A stretch of 64,000 nt of DNA from Choanephora cucurbitarum (Eukaryota > Mucoromycota > Mucoromycetes > Mucorales > Choanephoraceae), in NCBI GenBank assembly GCA_025331435.1, contig JAIWNI010000002.1, forward strand, positions 248,001 to 312,000, read 5' to 3'. Below, one piece after another: positions 48,342-60,003 of this stretch (position 1 is its first letter; each line of letters opens with the position of its first letter). The notes under the pieces were generated by a model, which did no database searches, was not told the origin of the DNA, and saw only the letters and a list, made by a program, of their open reading frames with translations. Made by a program: the position numbers and the translations under genes.

Positions 48342-49403
48342 ATGAATAGATTTGTTTCTAAATATTCTGCTTCTCCTCTTACATTACCTAGAGAAGAGAA
48401 TTTCAGTCAATTATGTGGTAAATGGGATGCTGCTCAAGAACTCGCTTTCCCTGCTTTTGATATTCCTGCCATTCACAACGTAAGGCGTACTTTGTATTTC
48501 TTGAACTCGACACTCACTCTTCTCTTTCTTTATCTATATAGCCTGTTGACTTTTTAAAGAATGTGACTGATGAGTCTTCACCTGATTACAAGATCAAAAT
48601 TCAACATGGTACAACCACACTTGCCTTTCAATTTCAAGGTGGTGTTGTGGTTGCTGTGGACTCAAGAGCTACCATGGGCAACTACATCGGTAAGCTTAGT
48701 TTTTGTTTTGTAGAATGAACACCAACTAAAGTATACTCGCAACTAGGTTCTCAGACAGTGAAAAAAGTAATTGAAATTAACCCTTATCTATTGGGTACAA
48801 TGGCTGGTGGTGCAGCTGATTGTTCTTACTGGGAACGTGAATTGGGTAGACGTTGTCGTCTACATGAATTGAGAAATAAGGAACGTATTTCTGTTGCTGC
48901 TGCATCCAAGTTATTAGCCAACATGGTTTATTCTTATAAGGGCATGGGTTTATCTATGGTAAAGATAGAGAAATAGAAAGAGGAACCTGATTTACTTATG
49001 CTTTTTTTTTAGGGCACAATGGTGACAGGTTGGGATAAGTCTGTAAGTAGTATTGTATTTCTATAGACTGTGTTTTACTGAATAAGGGATTGTTTAGGGA
49101 CCTAATCTCTTTTATGTGGATTCAGATGGTACAAGATTAAAGGGTGATATTTTCTCTGTTGGTTCTGGTTCAACATTTGCTTATGGTGTACTTGATACTG
49201 GTTATGATTATGATTTGTCTGTTAAGGATGCTCTTGAATTGGGTAGAAGATCCATTTATCATGCTACGCACCGTGATGCCATGTCTGGTGGTTCTGTTAA
49301 CCTTTATCATGTCACTGAAGAAGGTTGGACTTACCATGGTAACCATGATGTTGGACAACTTCACTGGGATTACCAAGATGGTGTTGCTAAGGATATCATT
49401 TAA
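48342..49403 (+). CDS. PRE2: Proteasome subunit beta type-5 (yeast Pre2, human PSMB5)
   Basis: Catalytic 20S subunit with chymotrypsin-like activity. Start ATG at 48342, stop 49401-49403; five exons with introns at about 48481-48541, 48691-48746, 48958-49013 and 49042-49098. The propeptide ends at KIQHG and the mature chain begins [20 protein letters not shown], giving the nucleophile Thr1, with Asp17 in DSRA. The catalytic Lys33 equivalent lies in [20 protein letters not shown], followed by [38 protein letters not shown] and the typical end [20 protein letters not shown]. Family length is normal. The smallest exon ([10 protein letters not shown]) is about 29 nt. Confidence 0.95.
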
Positions 49404-51437
49404 ATAAAAAAAAATGCTTTGCTTAGTTTTTTTTTTCTTAGATATAAATGAAGGAGGAGAGGTTAAGCACGATGTAGTTACATCTGAAAGACAGAAAAAA
49501 AGAGAGAGAGAAAGAAGTTTTGATCAGACTGGGCTATACATAGCTTGGTTTGATAAGGTTGATAAAGGCACATTTAAGTCAAGTTAAAAATAAGAAGACA
49601 AGTGGTTTTGCTTAGTAAAAGATGGCCCTCATTGCTCCTTTAGTATATAAATTATGCACATAGAATGTTCATACGATTACATGATAGTCCAATTACAGAA
49701 TGATGCAAAAAGCAAAGCAGTAGAGCAGGGAATATCTTCTTGCCTAAGGGAAACTAATCAGTTAATCAAAGCGATCTTAAATTTGAGAGGAGTGCTTTAC
49801 CTTCCTTTTACTTTCATGCATTCTAACGAACCCTTACTTCAAAGATAAAGCAGTAAGCGATCAACATATATCAAGAACGAACTTTTCAGCGATTGCCTCA
49901 ACCCGTACCAGCCGAGATCAGTCATTCAATTTCGACATCTCAAGACTATTAATGCCTTCGCTATTCAATTCCTCCCACATAATCTTATATCTTGATGAGT
50001 TGAGAGGAATTTGATATACACCCCGCCTCTGATGATTGTTTGCCAATATATTCAATCAGATTGCCAATGTTGAAACGATTTCATCATTTGATAGTGCTCA
50101 ATGTTTTGGCACACGGTGGTGAACCATAATAGTTCCCTTGACTCTGAAAGCAAGCTCTTTTTACTCATTGGCAGTTGTTGTGTTCGTCTTCTTTAATGTA
50201 TCATCTTTAGAAGCTTGTTTACAGTTCTGTTATGTTTGCATTAATCGGACGAAGAGAGGAGAAAGTGGTTTTAGAAAAAAACTGATGAGAGAAACAATCA
50301 CATCCTAGGGTATGTGCTTTTTGAGTTTATGAATTTTAAAGCAGATCATATTAAATGAATATCCTAGTCAATCTTTGAGGTTCTAGGAAGCAGATGTTGT
50401 AGTAAAGTCATTGGATTGTTTTAATGCAAAGGGGAAATCTGTTACAAAACTGTAGTTGGTGAACCTTCTGTTGTTACTGAAAGGAATCTTGTCTTCGATA
50501 TACACTAAGACCTTTTTGCCTTTCCGATTGCAAGCATATTTAAGTAATTAATCCATCTTTATCTAAAGTAATGCAGCCGTCAGGTATGAGTATCATATTG
50601 TCAACACTAGCTATTACACGACCAAAATCTCCTTGGTTTTAATCCTAAATGAGGCAGAGAAAGCTACACTTCAAGAAGAAAGAGAGAGAGAAAGAAAACG
50701 GCAATAGATTAACTTTGCAAACAAGTCAAAGTAAGTTACAAACATTATTTTATGCCGATATACTCTTTCTATTTTCATATTATGACAGCTAAACTCCTCT
50801 TAAATTCCCTGTGACACCTTTTTGACAGTTGAATAGACTTTTTCTTTAAGAATCAATTGCACAATTGGATGTAGGCAAGAGCAAGCAAAGCGATATCCGC
50901 TCAAATCAGATGAGTTGCATAGTCTTCGGACACGGTTTTGCCCGGAGAACTATACCTCAGCATCTGTTTAAGCGCACCCATCAGTATGCATAACATTAGT
51001 AGAAGGTTTGACTTCCAACAACAAAACACTTCATTGAGTATAAGTTCATTTGGAAACAAGGTTCCTCTGACAGTAACTTCTAAAGGTGCAAGAAACATTC
51101 AGCTTGATTGCAATACAAAAGAATAGCTTTTTCTATCATATAGCTCCAAAAACCAAAAAAAAAAAAGATCCAAGCATGCAGTGACCTTGAAAAAGATGCA
51201 ATAGGTTAGCCTCACAATTTCGTCATTGAAATGGGAAAAGAAAGCTGTATTTACACGCTAATAAAGGAAAGCGAAAGCAAAGTTTAATCTGAACAGTCTA
51301 GAGACAATGCTTATAAACATGAACAAATGTAGACAGAGCCAACACATAGAATATGCATATCCACAACACTATGTCTATCCAGTTTTTTTTTCAACGTCTT
51401 TTTCCTACTGTTTCTAAACGTGCCTCTATTTTTTCTA
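49404..51437. other. Spacer, two kilobases
   Basis: No supported gene. Two plus-strand stretches (about 49860-50010 and 50400-50510) stay open briefly and look like worn coding DNA, the second containing KVIGLF and CKGEICYKTVVGEPSVVTER in one frame with stops near both ends. They are too broken to name. The left edge is the proteasome gene's 3' flank; the right edge the HDAC 3' flank. Confidence 0.45.
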
Positions 51438-54057
51438 TCAGTAACTTTCCACTGCTGGAATCTTGATAGGTTTCTTGTCTCTACGTGGCCTTGTCGATAT
51501 ACTGTCCGTTGCTCTCCAATCACTGGGCAATGAGAATCGAAAGTTAGGTGAGAGCATAGCATCTGGAAATTGCCAATACTTTTGCTGAGTCAATGCAATC
51601 TCTTTGAAACTCTCTACAGCTCCCGCATTGGGCTTCACTGCATTCAATGTGTGTTTAAAACTGGTGATCTGTTGTTCTGGTAAGGTATCATCTTCAAATA
51701 GTTGAACAATACTGGCTGCACATGTTGCTGAAAGTGACTGAAGTTCATAGCCTCCCTCTAATGTCAATATAAGTCGACCATCACATACTTCTTCCGCTAA
51801 ATTCTTGACCATTTTTGTCATAATAGCATAGCCTCTAGAAGTCACTTTGTACCCACCAAGCTTTTTTTTTTTTGGAGGAGGATAAGTCATCAACCAATTA
51901 ACCAAAAATGGTAACTTACATTTTCAGGATGTCCCTCAGCTGCATCAAATCCTGCAGAAACAAAGATCATGTCAGGATGGAATTGTCTAGCTATAGGCAA
52001 CACAAAATGGTAAAAAGCAGCAACAAATTCTGTATCACCCATAGGTTCTAAATAAGCAGCAATTAGTAACAATGAAGCAATTTGTAACAATAAACTTTAC
52101 TTGGCTTATCTCCAGATGCGTTGAAGGCAATATTTACATTTGAGCCCACGCCAGCCCCTTCACCACACTCATCTGGTGCACCTGTAAATGGATAGAACTG
52201 ACCATTGTCCCATCGATGTATTGATATATACAAAACGTTTGGATTATCGTAAAATATCCTCTGGGTTCCATTACCATGACTACAAAAAAAAAAGAGTGAG
52301 ATAGGCAATTCGATTTGAGACAGAAATGAATGATCGACATTACTGTATATCCCTATATATAAGAAATTAGCTATACACCGTCAATTAACCTCCTTTCTAT
52401 ATCACTTTCTTACCAGTCAATAATTAAGATTTTTCGAATCAAAGATGGATATTTCTCTAGAACATCAGCTACTGCAACAGCTACATTATTGTAAAAACAA
52501 TATCCCATTGCAACATCATCTTCCGCATGATGCCCTATACAACAATTGTCGTTAAACACTGATTGCGTGTACAAACAATAAAAAAAATTTTTTTTGGTGT
52601 TATTTTTTTTTTACCTGGAGGTCGAATCAAAGCAAATCCGTTTCGGATAGATCCTCTGACAACCGGATCAACAAGTGCTAATAAAGCACCTGCTGAAACA
52701 CGGGCTGAAAGGCTGCTGTATAGGGGATGAAATGTGGTGTCTACCGAAATACCTAATTCTCCACAAGTCATTTTACATACTAAGCCAGGTGGCGCATTAG
52801 GGTGAGGGTTTGTTTGGGAAGCATCCGCTGTAGCTGCGGCGGATGAAAATCGACGGTGTTGACGTTTAATATGATCCTGATCAGCCTGGACAATGACTCC
52901 TCCTCCCACACCACGCATGACCATAGGTGACGACTGACTTGAACGGGTACGTACTGATCGAGTGGTCATGATGGGCGATGGTGATGGCAGAGGAGGAAGT
53001 GTTGTGTTGTAACAGCTAGGGGCTGGATTCAAAAGGGCAGCGATAGACGTGACTTTTAACGGCTCTGATAAGGGCTCCTGCTTAATTTCAATCTCTTGTT
53101 CGTCTAGAGGGTAATAGTTGCGTACGTGAGAAAATGTATGAACCTTCAGCAGTTCTTCTGACGTGACCTCGCGAGCGTGTATTCGCTTAAAGAAACGTAG
53201 CATTCTATCATAACAATAATGAGCCAACCTAGGTGTTACACATAGGGTTGCATACATAACAAATATATCCATATATACCTATTGCTATGAAATGTTTGTA
53301 AGATGGATTTGATTCTGTCTGGCCTTTCTGGATGGACGGTTTCACGAGAATGACAAGGGCAGCAATGCAATGACATGCGTCTATCTTGGACAAGACCAGT
53401 ATGACATCGTGCTTGTTCGCCTTGTTTGGATTCGTAAAAGTCAGCATAACCCTTCCATGATTGATGGCTCTCGGGACCTTTAGGACCATACTGCAGCCGA
53501 CTCAATGATTTCACAGAGCGTATCAGAGTTGGACTAACCCAGTCGGCTTCATCAGGAGGCCAACCTTCATAGTGAACAAATATAAGAAACTCGTCATTGA
53601 TATCGTTCAAGATCTCTACCACGCGGGCGCAATACCATTCTTTTGCATCATCTCTCCACTTGATTGCCTCCACTTGCTCCCCAATTTTCCAGGATAGGTG
53701 CCTGTATGGATTCTCTATGGCGACATTGCGTCAGAAATCAATAACAATAACAAAAAGAAAGGAGTTTAATTTACTTGTATAGAGTGCAAGGTTCAGTCCT
53801 TTTAGTTTCTTCTGTGTCGTGTCAAGTCCGTCTCCTTCAAGGGGCCTTAACCATTGTTCTTGAGTAGAATTGTATTTGCTTTTCCTGCCTGAGCGTCTTC
53901 GCTTAAGAGAACCAGTTGAAGACGAGGTTGATAGGTTGCTATCACTTCCAGGATGATAAGGGGGAGAACCAGAAAGCTGACGACGACGGGTATCAGCTGA
54001 TTGAGAAGGCCTCAACAAAGGGTCTTGAGGTGCTGAAAATACCTTAATTGAAGACAT
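51438..54057 (-). CDS. Class II histone deacetylase with N-terminal chromo-barrel/Tudor-knot-like domain
   Basis: Zn-dependent lysine deacetylase. Start ATG at 54057 ([20 protein letters not shown]), stop at 51438. After a Ser/Arg-rich start, [20 protein letters not shown] and [18 protein letters not shown] match the fold seen in Esa1/MRG15 chromo barrels. Then the deacetylase: [48 protein letters not shown], an inserted low-complexity segment of about 120 residues (Pro/Ser/Arg-rich), [77 protein letters not shown] and [15 protein letters not shown]. The Zn ligands are DxH of DWDIHH and D of SAGFDAAEG; the first is completed by a 9-nt microexon (52344-52352). No Arb2 domain follows, unlike yeast Hda1. 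Roughly ten exons; distant edges approximate. Confidence 0.9.
52344..52352 (-). other. 9-nt microexon of the histone deacetylase gene
   Basis: On the minus strand ...ATATATAG/GGATATACA/GTAATG...: acceptor AG and donor GT flank nine bases. Upstream exon ends GAC TG and downstream exon begins T CAT GGT, so inclusion gives D-W-D-I-H-H-G-N-G; skipping would give D-C-H-G-N-G and lose the zinc-binding Asp. The exact rebuilding of the universal DWDxHHGNGT motif is strong support. Confidence 0.88.
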
Positions 54058-56348
54058 TTAAATTATCAATATCAAACAAAAAAATATTTAAAATTTTATC
54101 TTTCTTTCAACATCATCATAAAAAAAAAAGATACATTTATTGTTTAAATGTTTATTACCATTAGCGCTTTAGAATTGACTATTTCCTTTCTCTATCTCTT
54201 TTTGCTCTATGTGAGTGCAAAAAAAAGAAAAAAAGAAGATTAACTTAGAAAAGCAAGAAAGGCCTATACAACTCGAAGAAATATACAACAGAAAAAAGGA
54301 AATTCTATTTCATTTTTTTATTTTTTATATCTTTTTTTTTTGCGTCACATACACTCAACACCGACTTTTTTGGATGAAATTTTATTGCTCTTTTAAGAAC
54401 AGACACTTGTTCGAGCACCTATAAAAGGAAATGGCTTTGTGTAATTGAGAGGTTAAGAAAAGAAGATTAAGTTGGTTAAAGATACTTTAGCTCTAGACTT
54501 GTTTTGCTTTCAGCTAGGTTGATACTGTCTTTCACTAAGGATTCTTGTGAGTCCACGGAATAGCTGCTTATTGTTGTCTTTCTTTCTCTAGTCAAACAGA
54601 GTTCGTTTCTGTATCAATTCAAAGTTGACCAGAGTTTACTAAACTCATTTTTGGCTTCCGTTTTTTTTCTTTTTTTTTTTTGAACCTGTTCATTTATTGA
54701 AACGGTTCGCATAAAAGACAATATCAAAAACCATAGACAAGTTGCTAAGCAGCAATATCATGGTTCCTGATGACCGACCAGACTTACGAAATTCGATGAT
54801 CATAGTATCTCACATATCCTCATACTGTTTCTTGACATTTTCCCAGAACGGATCAATAAGGCTTTCCATTGGATCAAGTTTATGAAAGCAAAAAAAAAAA
54901 GTTTGTTGTTCAATAGTCTCGATTATACTGACCAAGGTTTTCTTAGAATGATGTGATTAAAGTAGTTTATTATGTAAATCTCTGTTTAGCTCATCAAATG
55001 CTTTTGCCATATATCTCCATTTTATTGGATCAGCTATCTACTTGGCGAGGTTTGTAGCTCTTGCTTGTATGATTAGTTCTTTTTTATACAGTAAGGCGAA
55101 TCCATTGCCTCGCTGACTTTGAACACATTCAATTCTTGTCTGAAAGCACGAACATCAATCAATTAATGTTGCTTTTAACGAGTTCATAAACAGAAAAGAG
55201 GAAGCGAGTTGGCAAGGGCTTTTGTACAATCTGAAAAGCCAAGCGATTAATGGCTTTGTATTAAGATTCTCCTTTTGTATAACACTTCACTTCGCCCTGA
55301 ATTGTTAGCATATAAACTAATGCTGTAGATAGCTTCTTTGGCGATACCTAATACGCTACTCTAGAATTCCAAATAAGCTGTAAGCTTTTATCAAACACAC
55401 TTAACCTTGCTTTTTCAGTTATGACATATTGTTTTATCTTTCACGTAGATAGTATCAGCTAGAGCTTTAGAACCACAAAATCCGTTGCGCTTGATACGAA
55501 GGCATCACATGTAATGGCACTCTCATAAATAGCAGAACCTATTAAATCAAATTAACTTTCTCTGATATCAATAGCTGCTCTCTTTTGAGAAATGCTGCGT
55601 AAGAAGAGCTTCTTGTTTACGATCTCTTGTGTTGCGTCTTCTTTTGTTTTTTTTTACCTTCTTTCACTTGACTCTCTTACTCTTCTTTGGTTATAATGTT
55701 TTCTGAACCTGATATTGAGAATTTTTCTGAAGGAAAAATAGCTTCCAGAGGGTCTTTCTACCTTTTGTTAGTTTCCCTACTTCAATTCCTCTTAATGACT
55801 ATAATGCATGGATCGATTTGATTTAATCAACAAAAGAGTTGAAGTCTATATGCAGGAGATTGTCAACCACATATGCGAGGCCAGACGCTGAATCAATTTT
55901 TTTCTAATTATACAGAATGACTACGATGAACCAATCAACAAGAAGCATTTCAACAGGAACTGTATTAAGCAATGCCGACAGATGCCCGAATCGAATAGAC
56001 ATATCATTGTCTCTTTTTCAAAGTTATGAACAATACAGTGTGTTGGATTGCTTCCTGAAAGACTCGACTCTTGTTCATTTGAGGGCTAGCCAAGATTTTT
56101 TTTTATAAAAAAAAAACATCAGAAGCCTATTTTCTTTCTAAGAAACTAACCAAAACCTCTATTTGTATGAATTGAAATGGTTAGATCATTTTCAAAACTA
56201 GTCTCCCTCATCTCCTTTCTGCCTTCTATCTGGTTCCTTAGAAAAAAATCTATTCAAATCATGGGAAACTGTATATCAAATAATGCTTAGGATGAAGCAA
56301 ATAGATGACTTCACATGCATCAGTATGCTTTTGTACAGATGCATTTTA
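54058..56348. other. Spacer of 2.3 kb
   Basis: Left end is the HDAC promoter. The rest is AT-rich with T-runs and short frames; a minus-strand block at about 54890-54815 reads as a short charged peptide (FWENVKKQYEDM) before a stop and could be worn coding DNA. Frame 55917-56108 has no features. I support no gene here. Confidence 0.5.
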
Positions 56349-59300
56349 TTAGATTGTGTTGTATGGGTTATTTGTAATCAAGAGTTTTCTTAAATAATCA
56401 TTACGTTCAATATCCGCCTGATATCGCTTTTTAATTGCATCTATTTGATCTTCAGCATCAACAGCTGTGGCGGCAATTGCCATTTCCTTGATAATAGTTT
56501 CCATCAATGTTTCTCCCTCCTAGGAACAAGAAAAAAAATTAGCTTTCTCGAAAACTTCTAAATGTATGGGTGGGAAGGGTTTACTTACAGATACAGCTTC
56601 AATCTTTGGTTTCTGAGCCCCTCGAAGCATATCAGCCTCATAATCCAATTCATCTGCTTTACGTTTAGCTAACTCAACAACAGATTTGGGAAACTTGGCC
56701 AATTCAGCTACATGAATACCAAAGCTTCGATCGCCAAAGCCTTCTTTCACTTTGTATAACAACGTGACTTCATGATCATCTCCTACATGAACAGCAACAT
56801 GGAGGTTCTTGACATGCTTTTGAGTCTCCGCTAAAGTTGTCAATTCATGAAAATGAGTTGCAAACATACAGAAGGCACGGATCTTGGTAGCGATGTATCT
56901 ATATGTCGTGTTTGATTAGCTCTTCTCTTAAGGATACGCTATTCTATTTTTTCTTTCTTCGCTCTTACTCTGATATAGCCCAGGCAAGACCAAGACCATC
57001 ATATGTACTTGTACCTCTACCCAATTCATCAATGATTACCAATGAATTTCGAGAAGCAGCTTTCAGAATAGTGGATGTCTCCATCATTTCAGCCATAAAC
57101 GTCGAAACGCCCTTCAGTTGACTATCGCCTGCACCTACACGAGCCAAGATAGAATCAAACACACATAGGCTGGCCTTTGTACAGGGCACAAAACAGCCTA
57201 TTTGAGCCATCAGAGCAATCACACCCACTTGTCGGATGTATGTGGATTTACCACCCATGTTGGGACCTGTGATGATCTGGAACTCAGAGGTCTCTATTCA
57301 TATTATCGATTGAGTTTTAGCAAAAAGAAGTCAAGATCTGAGTGTTAAAGCATTACCTCGAATCATATGAACATCATTAGGAATAAAACTGACATAATCT
57401 TGTACTTCGAGACAAGGATGACGTGCTTCTTCTAAAATAACATCACCTTGACCTATCAAGACATGTGAGTAATTTTCGTTATTTCTATAAACCCATCTGA
57501 ATCATTTACCACAAGGATACATAGTTGGTCGCACATAAGGTATAGGCGCCATGACTGAGACATGGGCAAAGCTGATAAGGACATCTAAATGAGCAAGCAC
57601 GCTTCCCAATGCTTCTAAAGTGGGACAATAGGTAGCTGTAATATCAAGTACTTCTTTCACCAACCCGCGTTGTTTTTCTTCATATTCTTTTGAGAGAGTG
57701 CTATGTGATTCATTCAGTTCCTTCAGCTTATGACTTCGGAAAAAGGTACCGCTTTTTTGCGTCGATAGTTCCATATATTCACTTTTGTTTCGAAGTTTTG
57801 AAGCTTCTGTACGGCCGACAACGCGGAAACAATAACCATACAGACTGTGTTTCTCCAATTTAAGCTTTTTATCCATTTCTAGGTTGAGTTTATCAGATAC
57901 TTTTCGATATTCCATATTCATCTCTTTATCGATCTTCTGTAAGCTAGTATGTAGAGCTTTTCTTTAAGTCAGTCAAATGTGAATCAAGTATGATTTTCTG
58001 TCTTGCTTACCTTGTAATTCTTCATTGAATTCAGCTTTAATGATATACTCATGATTTTCTAAAGCCTCTAAATCAATGGTAGTAACCACTAATTCTTCTA
58101 GTTTTTGTAAAATGCCAGCATATTCTCGGATTAAACTAGTATAGGTTTTTTCAATCAACGCAGCAATCTTGCTATCTGGATTAGGTCTGGCTTCAAGACA
58201 TTCCACAAAGGCGGGTAGTCTGATGACAACCTGGTAGATACGAACAACATCTTGAAGTGTAGCCAGTCCCTTCTGAAATCGCTTTGCCAAGCGGTGTAAA
58301 TCAGGAATGTGCTTTAAATGATCTTCTTGAATCGCCTGTCTTGTCTCTGTATCATCGCAAAAAGCTTGAACAATATCCTGACGCTCGGCTTTATATGGAG
58401 CCAATTTAATAGTGTGTCAAAGATACACAAGTAAGTGTACTTACTGATTTCTTCTATGTTCAATAAAGGCTGTTTTAACCATTGAGCAAATAATCGACTT
58501 CCTTGGGCTGTACAACATTTATTTAATAGGCCATAGACGTTTGTGGATTTATGAGGACCATCCTTTGCTGTAGGCATCAAATTCAAAGCAGCCAAGGCAG
58601 GTCCATCCAGTCGCATATATTGAGACAAATCATGATGCTTCAATGTAAACCGGCTGAAATTGCTCTCGTTATCCAACAACTGAAGGTACTTAATCACGCA
58701 AGCGCAAGAAGCCATTGCATCTTTCATATCCAATTCAGCTAGTATCTCTTGATTAGTCTTTTTTTTTTAAGGAAACAAAGCAATTGCCTCATAACTTACG
58801 CAGAGCTTCTATAGCAGTCTCGCTTTCTAACAGTCGGTTAAGATCTTGTGCAATATTTTTAGCATCGAATTCATTCTTTTTCCTCTCTGTCACGACCACA
58901 TCACAACGGTCCAAGATGCTTCTAATTTTTGTACTTTCATAATCTTTTTCAGCATGCATCAATAGACATTCCTTTACACCCAATTGAATCACTAATGACT
59001 GCGATTTTCTTTTGTTAGTAAGTGAATAGCTAATTCACTTTCCTTTCTTTTTTTTTTACCTCTAAATTAGAATAAAGCTCATTATCTGCAAACTGACTGA
59101 CACCTAATTGATGAATAGTTGTGTCTGCAAAAGCAACACCTACCATCTAGAAGGTCGTGAGTTGATGAATATTTGTCTTCAATCTATCAGATACCTTTTG
59201 ATCCCCTGAGATACTGTACTTAACAGCAATGACCACAGGAGCAGAGGTCAGCTGCTTGTTGGAAAACAAAATATCTTCTACCGATTGCAAATTGCCTGGA

Positions 59301-59832
59301 GAAGCCTTTCGTTGTAACTGCCATTCGAGTCGTTGCTGTTTCCATATCTCAATCTTGAGCTGTTTGTTTAATAAGACATCACGCATGAATGTTTCTGCTA
59401 CATTGTTGGTCAACTTGGTTGTGGGTAGACCTGTTTCTGAATCGCCTATGGAAGGCATTAGCTTCTTCTTCTTTTGTATTCACTGTTTTCTTTTTGATTT
59501 ACCAAACCAATATTTAATCACACTGGTTGTTTCAAAGACTTGTTGAGCTACGTAATGGGCGTCATCGCCATGGCAAGTATAATAAGCGGCATCATTTGCT
59601 TCTCGTTCAAATAACCGAATTGTATGTTCTTCAGGCTAATAATAACTACTTAAAAAAAGAATCGAGAAAAAAGTGTTTTATGCACTTACAGCTTCAAGAG
59701 CTCGAAAAAACTTGACAAAGTTTTGTTGTTCGGGTTTTTCTAATCAAATCAACATTCTGTCTCACAAAACCAAACAAGACGTCGAAACATACCAACATCA
59801 GGTAAATCTTCAACAGCTGCTGTTTTTGACAT
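56349..59832 (-). CDS. MSH2: DNA mismatch repair protein MSH2
   Basis: MutS-homologue core of MutS-alpha and MutS-beta, recognising mismatches and loops in the nucleus. Start ATG at 59832 ([13 protein letters not shown]), stop at 56349. About ten exons. Order: N-terminal [34 protein letters not shown] and VIKYWFG; connector blocks [20 protein letters not shown] and [20 protein letters not shown]; lever domain [60 protein letters not shown]; clamp; then the ATPase with Walker [22 protein letters not shown], the D-loop area [20 protein letters not shown], Walker [18 protein letters not shown], and FATHFHELT. The C-terminus [13 protein letters not shown] and [18 protein letters not shown] is MSH2-like. 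Length is about that of other fungal MSH2 proteins. It lies 171 bp downstream of TAF1 on the same strand. Confidence 0.96.
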
Positions 59833-60003
59833 GGTGCAAAGTATAAGCAGAAAAAAAAAAGTTGAAAGAACGCGCTCTCCTTTTTTTTTTGTGGGCGTAA
59901 GTTACGCGTTTCAATGTCAGGTTCCAAAAAAAGAAATTTATGCGTCAAACATTAAACTAAATGACTATATTCATGTACAATAAATGAAATGGGGAGGGGG
60001 ATA

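Noticed and set aside
49170..49376. Minus-strand frame opposite proteasome beta-5
   Set aside because: Shadow of the last coding exon, whose sense product is clearly the proteasome subunit.
54815..54890. FWENVKKQYED-like minus-strand block considered as a transposase end
   Set aside because: Only a dozen residues resemble the third acidic block of Tc1-like enzymes, and neither the other blocks nor terminal repeats were found nearby.
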